Below are positions 45,301 to 58,470 of a stretch of DNA of 64,000 bases, in pieces. Below the pieces are notes generated by a model, which saw only the letters and a program-made list of their open reading frames with translations, was not told the DNA's origin and ran no database searches. Both the position numbers and the translations under genes were made by a program. Source of the stretch: Vigna angularis (Eukaryota > Streptophyta > Magnoliopsida > Fabales > Fabaceae); assembly GCF_016808095.1 (NCBI RefSeq), contig NC_068980.1, positions 15,441,388 through 15,505,387 on the forward strand, read 5' to 3'. Within the stretch, counting starts at the first letter, position 1; every line of letters begins with the position of its first letter.

Positions 45301-46852
45301 CTAAGGAAGTAACTGTTTAATCTGTTGACAAATGTTTCATGAAGTCTCACTCACCCACTTATTGCAGACACATTGGGAGTTCCATCATCAGCCAGAATCT
45401 TTTGCAGAGTTTGTTTCTCAACACGTTGAAAAATTCTTAATATTAAGTCATCATGCTTAATATACTCCAGTCTAGTTTTCTCAATCTGAGGTTTAAAGAC
45501 CTGAAAATTCATTGGTGAAAATAAGAATGCAATTTGGCATTGGAAAAAAACTAAACCAGAGAAACCTAAATTACTGAGTAATTGATGGTGGTTTGTTCAC
45601 CCTTTCTTCCAATTCCAAATTGTGTGTAAATTGGTAATACAGTACAATGTTATTTTAAGGATCAACTGGGTTACTCAATAGGAAGTGTTGGATGAATGCA
45701 AAACCTGGTAAATGAAGTATGAGATAAGAAATGTAACAGCTACTATAAGAGCAACCATCAAGGTCACATTGCTTGCTGCAGAAGAGAAGTGGAACAAATG
45801 GGGAATCTGCATTATGACAAGTGGTATAACTGAGAAAACCATGATTATTGCCATCTGTCTAGTATCTACATCCATAGTGATACCATAACCTATATATTCA
45901 TCAAAAGGAGACAGTAAATGACGGGGATGAGCTTCAAATTACACATCATATCAATCAAATACAAAGGAGTTACTAATGAAAAAACATGAAACTTCAAAAC
46001 GCAAGTATCAACTGAAAAGAAGTGCAAGGGCTCAAATACAGATAATGAATCAAAAACAGACCAGTTAGTGATTTTGTTATTCCTCTCCTTGATGAATGTG
46101 AGCCATCAAAGTTAGAATCATTTATCAACTTTTGTTTGCCAATGATAACACATGTTCCCCACACTACTGTTAGAAGTAAGATGGATGATCCCGCCAACAA
46201 ACCAACACCAGTGGAAGCATACTCTTGTGCAATCTCCTTGTCACTGGAAAGTCCTGTAACTGAAAAATAACAAGCGACACCACAAAAATACTTAGCATAA
46301 TATTAACTTTCTAGTGCTATCTACGAAGATACTAATGGAACAGAGATAACTAAACATCTTAGCAATTTCATTAAATATGAGTGAAGTCTTCTGATGGGTC
46401 TATAAGGCTTCAAAAGAAGAACAAAAGAATTGAAATTGTGAGAATAAAAATCAGAGTAGAAGCATACCAACAAGAATTAAGGACTCTGGAACTGCCCCAA
46501 GAATATCAAAGGCACTAGCACCAAAAACACCAGGGCCAAGAATCTTGAAGATTTGCTCACCTCCAGCAGCCAAATACGACTCTCCATGGAACAACAAGTA
46601 CTCATAAACTAAAATGAGGAAAAGATGGCCAAGAATGTTACTGGAACAAGGCAAGAACCCGTACATTTGCTTACAGTAATGCTCATCAGAAGAAGATTGA
46701 ACCTTTTGGTCCACGAGTTGCAGATAAGACTCGTGGGGTTGAACAGCATCAACCCCATCAGAAAAACTAGGGCGAAGAGAACGGCAATCGACATTAAATG
46801 CCACTAAAAAAGCAAACAAAGTGAAGCATCCAACTTTCAACATGGTTCTCAT
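42360..46852 (-). CDS. NCL: Sodium/calcium exchanger NCL-type with EF-hands, nine exons
   Basis: Exons (minus strand): 46852-46468, 46259-46062, 45889-45705, 45500-45355, 45252-44991, 44552-44404, 44045-43793, 43672-43391, 42608-42360. All introns are GT-AG and phases agree, giving 2109 nt (702 residues). The N-terminal 22 residues look like a signal peptide. Exon 1 ends in the first CaCA alpha-repeat (GAVPESLILV), exons 2-3 add membrane helices, and exons 4-7 form a cytosolic EF-hand region with loops DRNGDQIITKEE, DVNRDNHISRSE and DVNRDDEISETE plus one degenerate hand. Exon 8 has helices and the second alpha-repeat (PLATNFREATSAI), continued by YGAVFMNN in exon 9. Family knowledge: Arabidopsis NCL (585 aa) moves Ca2+ against Na+ at the vacuolar membrane and affects salt response. 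This protein is longer, mainly in the EF-hand part. No disabling mutation was seen, so it is likely functional. Confidence 0.9.
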
Positions 46853-46864
46853 TTCATTTTACAT
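46849..46864 (-). promoter_or_regulatory. Start-stop uORF and overlapping uORF before the NCL start
   Basis: On the minus strand ATGTAA occupies 46864-46859. A second short frame, ATG AAA TGA (46857-46849), overlaps the chosen start ATG at 46852. A further in-frame ATG is at 46843. If transcribed, these would affect initiation. Whether the mRNA 5' end includes them is unknown. Confidence 0.4.
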
Positions 46865-48423
46865 GTGCTGAACTGAACTACAGATCTTCTAGTTATGGAA
46901 TGCCTCAAGAGAGGTTTGTGCCTTGTGTCTGCATCGTGGTCACTTTCTCTGCACAATCGTTCAAGCACCACGAGGATTATTTTTAATTCCAAAAACGAAG
47001 ACCATTGAAATTAGCAATGAAGAAAATGTTTGTTTTTGCATGGTTCTTCATTGTTTAATAATCGATATCAAACTTGACTTTATCCCAAGATGCTACAATA
47101 TGTAGAGAACATATGCTTGTCTGGTGTGTCAATTAGAATTTGTATTATCTTTTAGCATACATCATCTCCATCGCACGATGAGGATAGCAATACCTGGGAC
47201 ATTTTTGTGGATGTTCTGTACTGTAATTTGATTAATATTATTTTGAACAGTAATATTTTGAGATAATACAGGAAGAGAAAATTTCAAAACAGTATAAAAT
47301 GTAAATCTATTTATATTGTTCTATATAATAAGTCGGTGTTTGTGTATAAAACTATTTCTAATTCATTTAAAATGTATTACTGTTATTATTAAAAACGTGT
47401 ATTGTCTTCTATAATAAGTTTTTAATTTTCTTTTTAAGTGAAACGAAATTATTATGATAATAATGTATTATGTGCATGAGGTTACTCTTATAAGAGAGTA
47501 GCAATTTTTTTACCACTGTATTTTTTGTAATATATGAAAAAGGAAAAAAACATAAACCCATGGGATGTTTATATAACTTATTCTACGCAAAATCCAAAAT
47601 AAAGTGAACAGGAATATTAACTGCTATAGTTAAACAAAATGCACATAATGGATGTAATAAGGAATGATATTTAATTATAAATATTATTTTTCATTAATAA
47701 AGAAAGAATCAAATAATACAAATAAAGTGCAAATAAAATAGAAAAACGTGTTATTTAAGTGGTTAAAATAAAATTTAGAATTAAATATTACATTTAGATG
47801 AAAAATTAAATTTGTTTCTATCTCAATTTTGATACTATCTTCAAATTTTAACATAAATAAATTTAGTAATTTTAATTCAATTATGTAAATATTTATAATA
47901 GTTTAATGATATTTTAGACATTTGAGTTGTTTATATCATGTAACACTAGTTTTAAATATTTTTTAATACATACTATTAAATTAAAATAATTTAATTTGTT
48001 CATTTTTAAAATTTGAAGACTAAATACATCAAAACTAATATTAAAATTAATTTTAAATTTATGTCAAAATTTAAAATCTAAAAACATTTAACCTAAAAAG
48101 ATAGAATTATATTGGATGAATTGTTTGCTGTTGTACAAACCTACACATTTAACTAAGTAATAAATAACTAAATTATATATATGGGTTTGCTAATTTCTAT
48201 ACTATTAAATTTTAGTTGATAAAAAAATTTCTATTCATAAAAAGAGATATATTTTAAACATATGAATATTTTAATAGTTTTTATTTTTAATTTAAAATAA
48301 AAAATAAGAAAATCAGAAATTATTCAAATATTTTTAATCTTAAAACTTAGAATGTATAATATATGAGAGTATTTTTGTCAACTAAAATTTAGTACATTTT
48401 AAGAAGTTACATAAGTTAGCAAA
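46865..48423. other. AT-rich upstream intergenic region of NCL
   Basis: Should contain the NCL promoter just beyond 46865, but I see no clear TATA box. The rest (47100-48420) is very AT-rich without genes or recognisable elements. Confidence 0.5.

Positions 48424-50744
<2,321 letters not shown>

Positions 50745-50806
<62 letters not shown>
50745..50806. repeat. (AT)31 microsatellite
   Basis: Uninterrupted AT dinucleotide run of about 62 bp, ending in TTAG. Confidence 0.95.
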
Positions 50807-50809
<3 letters not shown>

Positions 50810-52438
50810 TTTCTTTTCATTGTTTATCTAATACTTAATGTCATTTTAAATTATTAAAATATTTTTAACTTATTAGTTAATGTTAAAATTTTATGTTTAT
50901 TGTTTTGTTTGCTTCTTTCATAACTCTTATTCTTTGATTTGATTACACAATTCTTTTACTCTCTCAAAATGAATAACTTTCAAAATTTATAAATTTGGTT
51001 ACATCCCCAAGGTACTTGTTTTAATTACAACTTTAAATACATATTTTCTTTGCTTGATTTAATTTCGTTCAAAGATATTGAATTTCAAGAAACACACATC
51101 GATTTCATTCAATCAAATAGTATCTAAGGTATACATTTCATTATATGTACTTTTTTTATTTTTATTTATTATTTTTAATTTCATTTAATCGTCGTAGGAT
51201 ACATGTTTAATTATTTGTAGTCCTTTTATTTTTATTAATTATTTAATTTTGTTCCATAAGAATTTGACTTTTAATTCCACTTATGCAATCTATTGACTAA
51301 CCTTTATCTATTATAATTTTTTTCTTCCTTACTTTTATTTGGTTAAAATACTTCCGTAAACCCTATTTAAGGTGAGTTCTTTTAAATAGATTTCTTAATT
51401 GTTTTCCATTTGAGTCTTTAAAAATAAAAAATTAAAGCAATTGACTACTTGTCGTTAAATTGGGTTAAGGGATTAAGTTTTTTTATGATCTGACAGTTTG
51501 ACGTGATAAATTTTTAATACATGGCATAAACACAAGTTGTTACGTGGAATTTCATTATATTATATATTTTAAAATTAAATTTTTCGAAATGTATAATGTG
51601 ATTACGAATTAGGGTTCATTGAAATTGGGATTAAAATTGTACTGAAGAGGGTATTTGGTTAATTAGGGCTTTCGAGGTTGATGATTAGAGTAATCCTTGC
51701 AATCGCAAGATTGGATGTGAATCGCGAAGTCCTTGGACGTCGAAAAAATCGTGAAGTCCTTACAATCGCGAATTACAAATGAGAGTGTTCTTCGGGCTTG
51801 GAGACGCAAGAAATCAGAAACTGTAGAGTGTTCGTTAGTGGAGGGGGGTTTTTGCACAATTAAGGCACTCGTGATTGGAGACGTAACAAATGACGCAATT
51901 AAGCTCTGGCTTAGTTTCTCTCTCTCTCTCTCTGTTTTCTTTTAGCGATGATGTGATCCCGACTGTAACCAGAAGTCTTGCAGATTTTTCTGTCTTTGGG
52001 GCTTTTAGTTTCATAGTTTAGATTTGTTGATCCGTTCTCTAGAGTTGAAACTAAAATACCTTTGTTCTGTTGCGCGGGCTCGGTGTAAGAGAAACAATCC
52101 CTTGAAACCGAGTGTTCTCCATAGTTTGTAACAAAATTTTGGTGTGTATACTAAAGAAATTACCAGTTTAGTGAAGAGAAGTTATACTTCGTTTGCCCAA
52201 AATGGTTCATATTAGTATTTCTTCGTTCTGTTTTTGTGGGAAAATTCTCTGACCATTTATATTATCCTAGTAACATGTTGTCATTATAAAAGCTTGTAAC
52301 TTTTGTATCTAAACATGCAATAGACAAGGGTATGCAGGTGATACATGATCCTCTGGTGTCATGGGAGAGAAAAATAGCAAATTATTGTTCCCAAGTTAAG
52401 TTCAAAGTCAATTACTAAGTTGTTACATGGTTCACATC
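50807..52438. other. Intergenic stretch, no gene recognised
   Basis: AT-rich to about 51600, then more balanced. Repeated ATCGCGAAGTCCTT-like phrases occur at 51720-51775 and a short (TC)n at 51918-51934. No convincing exons seen. Confidence 0.4.
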
Positions 52439-53721
52439 TGATGACAAATTTATGAACACCGAAAAACGGCGCCACAAACTTGTTTAACAATCGGCAAGTG
52501 TGACCGAATCGTATCAAGTAATAAAACTAGGTAAGACCAAGTATCATTTTCCCAAAGGACTCACGGCCTAGTTAGTTATATGATTTGTTAATTATTTAAG
52601 ACTTGTAAACAATTGATTGTAGGTTTAAATGCAAAAGACAGTAATTAAACATGTATGCATGAATTTGATCAATGGAAAAGAGGAATACAAACACTTTAAT
52701 GAATTAAATGGATGAGTATGTTGTTGGGGTTATCAATTTCATCTTATCCACTCTCATATACTTTAGGAATTCATCATTCTTTTTATCAATTGCTAATGCC
52801 ACTCTCTAAATCACCTTGCAAGAAGGCCTATCCTTAATTACGAGTTCATACAATTCCTAACATTCCTAGTAATTAATTCTGAAGTGCAGAAGCTTAAAGG
52901 CAATCAATATGCTATTGGGAGAAATTCCACGGATCTAGATTTCCCCGTACGTTCCCATATCGACAAAATCAATAATCATGGTAATGAATGAGTTAAATAA
53001 AGCAAGCTTTAAGCAAAGAGGAAAAACCCTAACTAAAGATGAAAGAAAGCATGCATCTTAATATAAGATGTTAAAACAAATTCCATTTATGAGAGTTTCA
53101 CAAGACTACATTGATTCCCCAACAACAATACAAGGTTTAGTTCACCATATTCATGGTGAAACTAGATGAACAATAATGAAAGAATGAAAGATAAAACCCT
53201 AGAAAGATGAAGAGGTAGCCTGAGCATCCAAGATCTTCCTTCAAGGGGTGGAAAAGTGAGTGTTTGCCTCGTCTCAGCTAAAGATACAAACCCTAGGACG
53301 TCCTAAAGCTTATATACAATTCTAAAATATACAGAAAATTAGGCCCAAGCCTAAAATAGTGCCGCTCAGCGGTAAGTGCGTGAGTTGATTCTTCCCCCTC
53401 AGCGGCATTTTCACCCCTCAGCGGATCCAACGTGAGTTCCTGAGTGCCGCTCAGCGGTAAACTGCCGCTGAGCGGTAGTTGCGACCTCTCCTTTTGCACT
53501 TTTTGATGTCTTTTCTGATTCCATCTCTATCCTTCTTCACTTCTTTCACCAAATTCACCTTAAAATCTGTATAAAACACTGAAATCAAGCATAAACCTGT
53601 CCAGCTCTCTTATTTCTAAAAATATGACTAAGAGCATGATTTCAAGCTAGTTTTTAAGTGTTAAAGGTTGCTTTTAGTATCAATTTTAAGCATGAAAATA
53701 ACAGTTTTTCAACTGTTATCA
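52439..53721 (-). repeat. Athila-like 3' LTR (element F)
   Basis: 1283 bp, TGATGACAAATT to CTGTTATCA, with a minus-strand TATA box at 53308-53316, palindromes CCGCTCAGCGG / CCGCTGAGCGG at about 53360-53475 and the terminal hairpin intact. A polypurine tract follows at 53722-53734, so it is the 3' LTR of a minus-strand element. Left flank ACATC. Confidence 0.85.
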
Positions 53722-54771
53722 CAACTCCAAACTTAGAACTTTGCTTGTCCTCAAGCAAACAAGATGTAATTCAATCTTCTACCAATCCATATAATGGTTC
53801 ACTCATTCAAAAATCCTCCTTTCAAGATAAGTAAAAACTTCAATCAAACTCATGACAAAGATTTCAATCAAGACGTGCACATGCTTTGGTGTTCACAAAG
53901 TCACTTAATATCCAACAAATGCTATTTTTCATGAATGATCAATTAACTAAGCATGGATGTTCATGTGCTCATGGAATATTTCCTCATTAGGTAAAGTGTT
54001 TCACTCAAACACAAGTGTATAAGAGGTAATCACTCATTCACTCTACTATCACAATGTCACATGAATTGACTTTGCCTTTCATTTAACCACAATCAAATAA
54101 ATTCACAAGCATGCATCATCACAAGGACTTTTTCAATGGCTTATAATGTGGTTGGGCTAACAAGAAAATTGGTTTTTCTAGATCACAAAAACCCTTGAGT
54201 TAAGAGAATCATATAAACATAATCATTCTTACTTTTCCCAACTTTCCTTTGCATTGAGCTTCGCTTTTTCTTTTCTTTTCTTTCTCTTTTTCTTTTGCTT
54301 TTCACATACTTACTTCTTAATTCTTAGCTCAATGCTTTCAATTTCCCTTTCTATTTTCCAACAACCCCAAACTTGAACATTTATCAATACCACAAAATAT
54401 TTTCTACTTAACTCAAGGTAAAGCTTTTCAGTAAGGGTTTTCAAATTATGTTCAAGGCTAAGGGTTCAAATGATGGAACACAAAGTGCTCTCTTTTAGTA
54501 GGCTAACGTTATAAATTTGGCTAATAAAAGGGTTACCAACAAATGGCCTTGATCATATGATGCAAACAAGCAAGTCATTCAACCATAGAAAACTTGGGCA
54601 AAGTTATTCATGCTTCCAAAGTAATAGCATTCATTCACAAAAACTCTGGAGCTCAAAACCTCACATATAACCTCATTCACATTTGACATACACATCCTGC
54701 TTAATATCACAATCACAATCACAACATCATGCATTTATTCACAAAGCTTGTGAATTACTTGTATAAGCATC
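53722..54771 (-). mobile_element. Element F interior, truncated
   Basis: Polypurine tract and 3' untranslated region very similar to 23369-24405. It stops at 54771 where the Ogre-like LTR starts. The rest of element F is not present to the right within the window. Confidence 0.75.
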
Positions 54772-55359
54772 TGTCGCAACCGGAATCGCGACGGGACGAC
54801 GATCCAAAAAGAAACAAGTTTTGAAAAGAGATTTTGGAGTCGCCACCATAGTTTATTCTGGAAAACTACGGAAAAACCATAAAATAATAAGACACGGTCC
54901 ACGAAAACCAGATTCTGGGTTCGGGAGCCGGTTACGCGTAGGGAAGGTATTAGCACCCTACAGCGCCTGCCCGAAGGCAGTACCTTTAACTAAATGCGCG
55001 AATGTGATGTGGTTTTCAAAATGTTTGACTATCCCCTAAAATAAAATTCTAAATAAACAAAATATATTTTTTAGTTTTTTGGGCCCGACAAGGATTGACC
55101 TTGCTCCTACGTATTCTCATTCAAAATGAGAAATCAGGGTTACGTAGTTCTTTTGGAAACTGCTTGAAAATTTTGTTTGAGAAATTTGTTTGAGAAATTG
55201 ATTATGGATAATGATTTTGTATTTTTGGGAAATGAACCTGACAAGGACTAGCCTTGCTCCTACGTATCTCTACTTTTGATAGAGAATTAAGGGTAACGTA
55301 GTTCTAGCTGAGAGATTACTTGTAGTTTGGGAATATTTTAGTATTTTTAATAAAGAAGG

Positions 55360-56015
55360 AAAAGGTTTTCTAGCACAAGGCCTACGCGAGCGGTCGCACG
55401 TGTGCTTAAACCTTTTCAAAATATTTTTATTTGATTTTTAACTTTTGTAAAAGAAAAGGAAAAGGTTTTTTAGCACAAGGCCTACGCGAGCGGTCGCACG
55501 TGTGCTTAAACCTTTTCAAAATATTTTTATTTGATTTTAAACTTTTGTAAAAGAAAAGGAAAAGGTTTTTTAGCACAAGGCTTACGCGAGCGGTCGCACG
55601 TGTGCTTAAAACCTTTTCAAAATATTTTTATTTGATTTTTAACTTTTGTAAAAGAAAAGGAAAAGGTTTTTTAGCACAAGGCCTATGCGAGCGGTCGCAC
55701 GTGTGCTTAAACCTTTTCAAAATATTTTTATTTGATTTTTAACTTTTGTAAAAGAAAAGGAAAAGGTTTTTTAGCACAAGGCCTACGCGAGCGGTCGCAC
55801 GTGTGCTTAAAACCTTTTCAAAATATTTTTATTTGATTTTTAACTTTTGTAAAAGAAAAGGAAAAGATTTTCAGCACAAGCCTACGCGAGCGGTCGCACG
55901 TGTGCTTAAACCTTTTCAAAATATTTTTGTAATAATTTTTATAAGAAAGAAGAAGAGGTTTTTAGCACAAGGACAACGCAAATAGTCACACGTGCGCTTA
56001 AACCTTTAAAAATAT
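55360..56015 (+). repeat. Tandem array, seven units of about 100 bp
   Basis: Each unit contains TAGCACAAGG, CTACGCGAGCGGTCGCACGT and GTGCTTAAACC, starting near 55371, 55471, 55571, 55672, 55772, 55872 and 55963. The last unit is shortened and diverged. Confidence 0.92.
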
Positions 56016-56149
56016 TCTTGTAAATTCTTTTTATTTAAACTATAAATATTGTATTATTAAATATATATTTTAAGATAAGTAGATGTCTAAAATAAATAAA
56101 TAGAACAAAATAAAATAAGAAATAAAATAAATAAACAAAAGAAATGGGA

Positions 56150-56960
56150 ATGGCTGAACGGACGTTGGGGACAGTATTCAGGATAGCGAGCGTTCGTTGG
56201 GGAGAGGACGAACGTCCGTTGGGGGAATATAACGGACGGACGTTTAGAAATGTGAGCTGAATGACGAGCGTTCGTCGAGAGTTATAACGAACGGACGTTG
56301 AGAACGAAGGCTGAATGACGAACGCTCGTTGAAGAGATGACGAACGCTCGTTGAGAAATTGGGGCTGAGTGACGAGCGTTCATTGGGAAGATAACGAACG
56401 GACGTTGAGAAATGGAAGTTTAATGACGAACGTTCGTTATTGAAATGACGAACGAACGTTCAAAAATGGAAGTTTAATGACGAACGTTCGTTATTGAAAT
56501 GACGAACGTTCGTTATTGAAATGACGAACGAACGTTCAAAAATGGAAGCTTAAGGACGAACGTTCGTTATTGAAATGACGAACGGACGTTCAAAAATGGA
56601 AGCTTAAGGACGAACGTTCGTTATTGAAATGGCGAACGGACGTTCAAAAATGGAAGCTTAAGGACGAACATTCGTTATTGAAATGGCGAACGAACGTTCA
56701 AAAATGGAAGCTTAATGACAAACGTTCGTTGGGGAGAAGGCTGAGCGAACGGTCGAAAAGGCTTAAGGCTAACGAACGCTCATTCGTTTAGCTAACGAAC
56801 GCTCATTCGTTTGGATAACGAACGTTCGTTAGGGAGAAGGCTGAGCGAACGGTCGAAAAGTCTTAAGTTTAACGAGTGCTCGTTCGTTTGGATAACGAGC
56901 GTTCGTTGTGGGGAGATGGCAAACGAACGCTAAATAACGAGCGTTCCAAAAGAGGCCTAA
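56150..56960 (+). repeat. Array of AACGAACGTTCGTT palindromes, 54-bp period
   Basis: More than 30 copies of ACGAACG / CGTTCGT. Between 56413 and 56720 a 54-bp unit containing GGAAGCTTAA and two palindromic blocks repeats (starts near 56413, 56467, 56544, 56598, 56652, 56706), with one 23-bp internal duplication. Confidence 0.9.
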
Positions 56961-57390
56961 TGTTCCCGAACGTACGCTCATTTCTGGGCTTGGCCCAGTC
57001 TAATGCTTTCTAACCTAGAATTTCCTAGGGGTTCAGGAGGTTCATCCTCATTCCCCACTCCCCAGCTCACGCCTTCTATAGAGACCCAAGGTCTCCTGCT
57101 CTGCACCACAAACTCACCGTCGCCTCTGCCATAACCGGCCACCGTCATCTCAACCAGAACACGCCTTGGCCTCGCCGGCGACAACTCGCGCCACCAGAAC
57201 CACCACCAGCCACGACGCCACCGTCTCCACTTTTCTCTCTTCGAAAACAGCGATTCCCAGGGAGGGTCTTCCTCCGCCTTAATCTCCGATCCCTTCATGG
57301 CTAGCCACTACCTTCTACTCGGAATCCAAACTCACCGCCAACAATTATCCTCCCGTTGGTATTATTCTGGGCATCAGTCTTGGGGTTTTG

Positions 57391-58436
57391 TGTTGGCAAA
57401 AATCAACGATGAAGTTTTGATGATGAACAGAGTTGCACAAGTCAAGACAAATTGAAGATTTATGTATTTTTATAAAGCTTTTGTAATAATCAAAGTTGAT
57501 GAAGTAGTACTCACAAATGTATTAGGACCGATTATTGTAATTTACATTTAAATGCTGTTGAGTTTCGTCCTCATTCTGTTTTAATCGATTAAACCTAGTT
57601 TTAATCGATTAAAACCGAGGCTGGCCCTGAAAACCCAAGTGCCACTGGAATAATCGATTAAAGTGTATAATAATCGATTAGCTAATCGATTAATCCTGAG
57701 AATAATCGATTAACACTGACCGTTGGGGATTTCAGATTTGAAAAACTAGCCGTTGTACTCATTTTAATCGATTAATACTTATGTTAATCGATTAAATGCG
57801 TTAGATGGCCCGTTTTCGAAGAATGGAAGGGTATTAGGCTGAGTCTATAAATTGGCTCACTTTTTCTCTCATAAACAAGTCTTCCCTTGTGCTAAAGATC
57901 TCTGAATTCTTTGAGAACTTTGTGAATTTGCTGAAGCTAAGGAAACTCTTGTCTGCAAAGTCCTGAAGTGGTACTGTGGTGACAGAGGAATAGCTTGTTC
58001 ATCCTTGGTGTGTCTGAGGAAGTGTCTGGAAGAGATTCATCCTTCGTGAAGCATTCGAAGGAGGTGGTCATCCTTTGTGAAGATTCAAAGGAGGTGTAAG
58101 TTCATCTCTTGTGGTTTCAAGAGAGGTGGTAATTTCTAAACTATTACAAATTGTTTTTCTGTGTGACTAATATTTGTAACTGTTTTGTGATAGTGAAAAA
58201 GGTTTATCTTGTTTGAGATAAGCGACTGGACGTAGGATCCTAGTGATCTGAACCAGGATAAAATCACCTGTGCAATTTTTCTTTTTCCCTTACTCTGTTA
58301 TTTACATTCAATTATCTGCTTAGTAAGAAAGAATTAAGAGAAAAATATTAAAAAGGCAAAATAAAAGTATATAACCAATTCACCCCCCCTCTTGGTTTGT
58401 TACCACGCTAATAATTCCGCTGCAGCGATTCTAACA
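57391..58436 (+). repeat. 5' LTR of element E
   Basis: 1046 bp, TGTTGGCAAAAATC to GATTCTAACA. About eight TTAATCGATTAA-type palindromes at 57580-57815, then AGCCGTTG motifs and a TATA box (TATAAATTG, 57846-57854). R/U5 shares the TTCATCCTTCGTGAAG repeats with element D. Confidence 0.88.
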
Positions 58437-58438
58437 AT

Positions 58439-58450
58439 TGGCATCAGAGC
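58439..58450 (+). other. Primer binding site, tRNA-iMet (element E)
   Basis: TGGCATCAGAGC, one mismatch from the standard TGGTATCAGAGC, two bases after the LTR. Confidence 0.85.
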
Positions 58451-58470
58451 TTGCTTTGATAGTCATTCAA

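Larger units (their letters stand above)
54772..57390 (+). mobile_element. Ogre-like (Tat lineage) LTR, partial
   Basis: Starts TGTCGCAACCGGAATCGCGACGG and continues with TTTGGAGTCGCCACCA and ATTCTGGGTTCGGGAG, which I recognise as the start of legume Ogre-type LTRs (from memory, not searched). It includes two tandem-repeat arrays (55360-56015, 56150-56960) and a GC-richer stretch (56990-57390). The copia element at 57391 begins before any LTR end can be seen. The minus-strand Trp/Arg-rich ORF in 56978-57298 is unlikely to be real. Confidence 0.65.

Noticed and set aside
55360..56015. Regular 100-bp repeats as a CRISPR-like array
   Set aside because: Units are contiguous tandem copies without unique spacers, in a plant LTR.
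56978..57298. Trp/Arg-rich minus ORF in the GC-richer stretch
   Set aside because: No domain, no homologue recognised, composition follows local GC bias.
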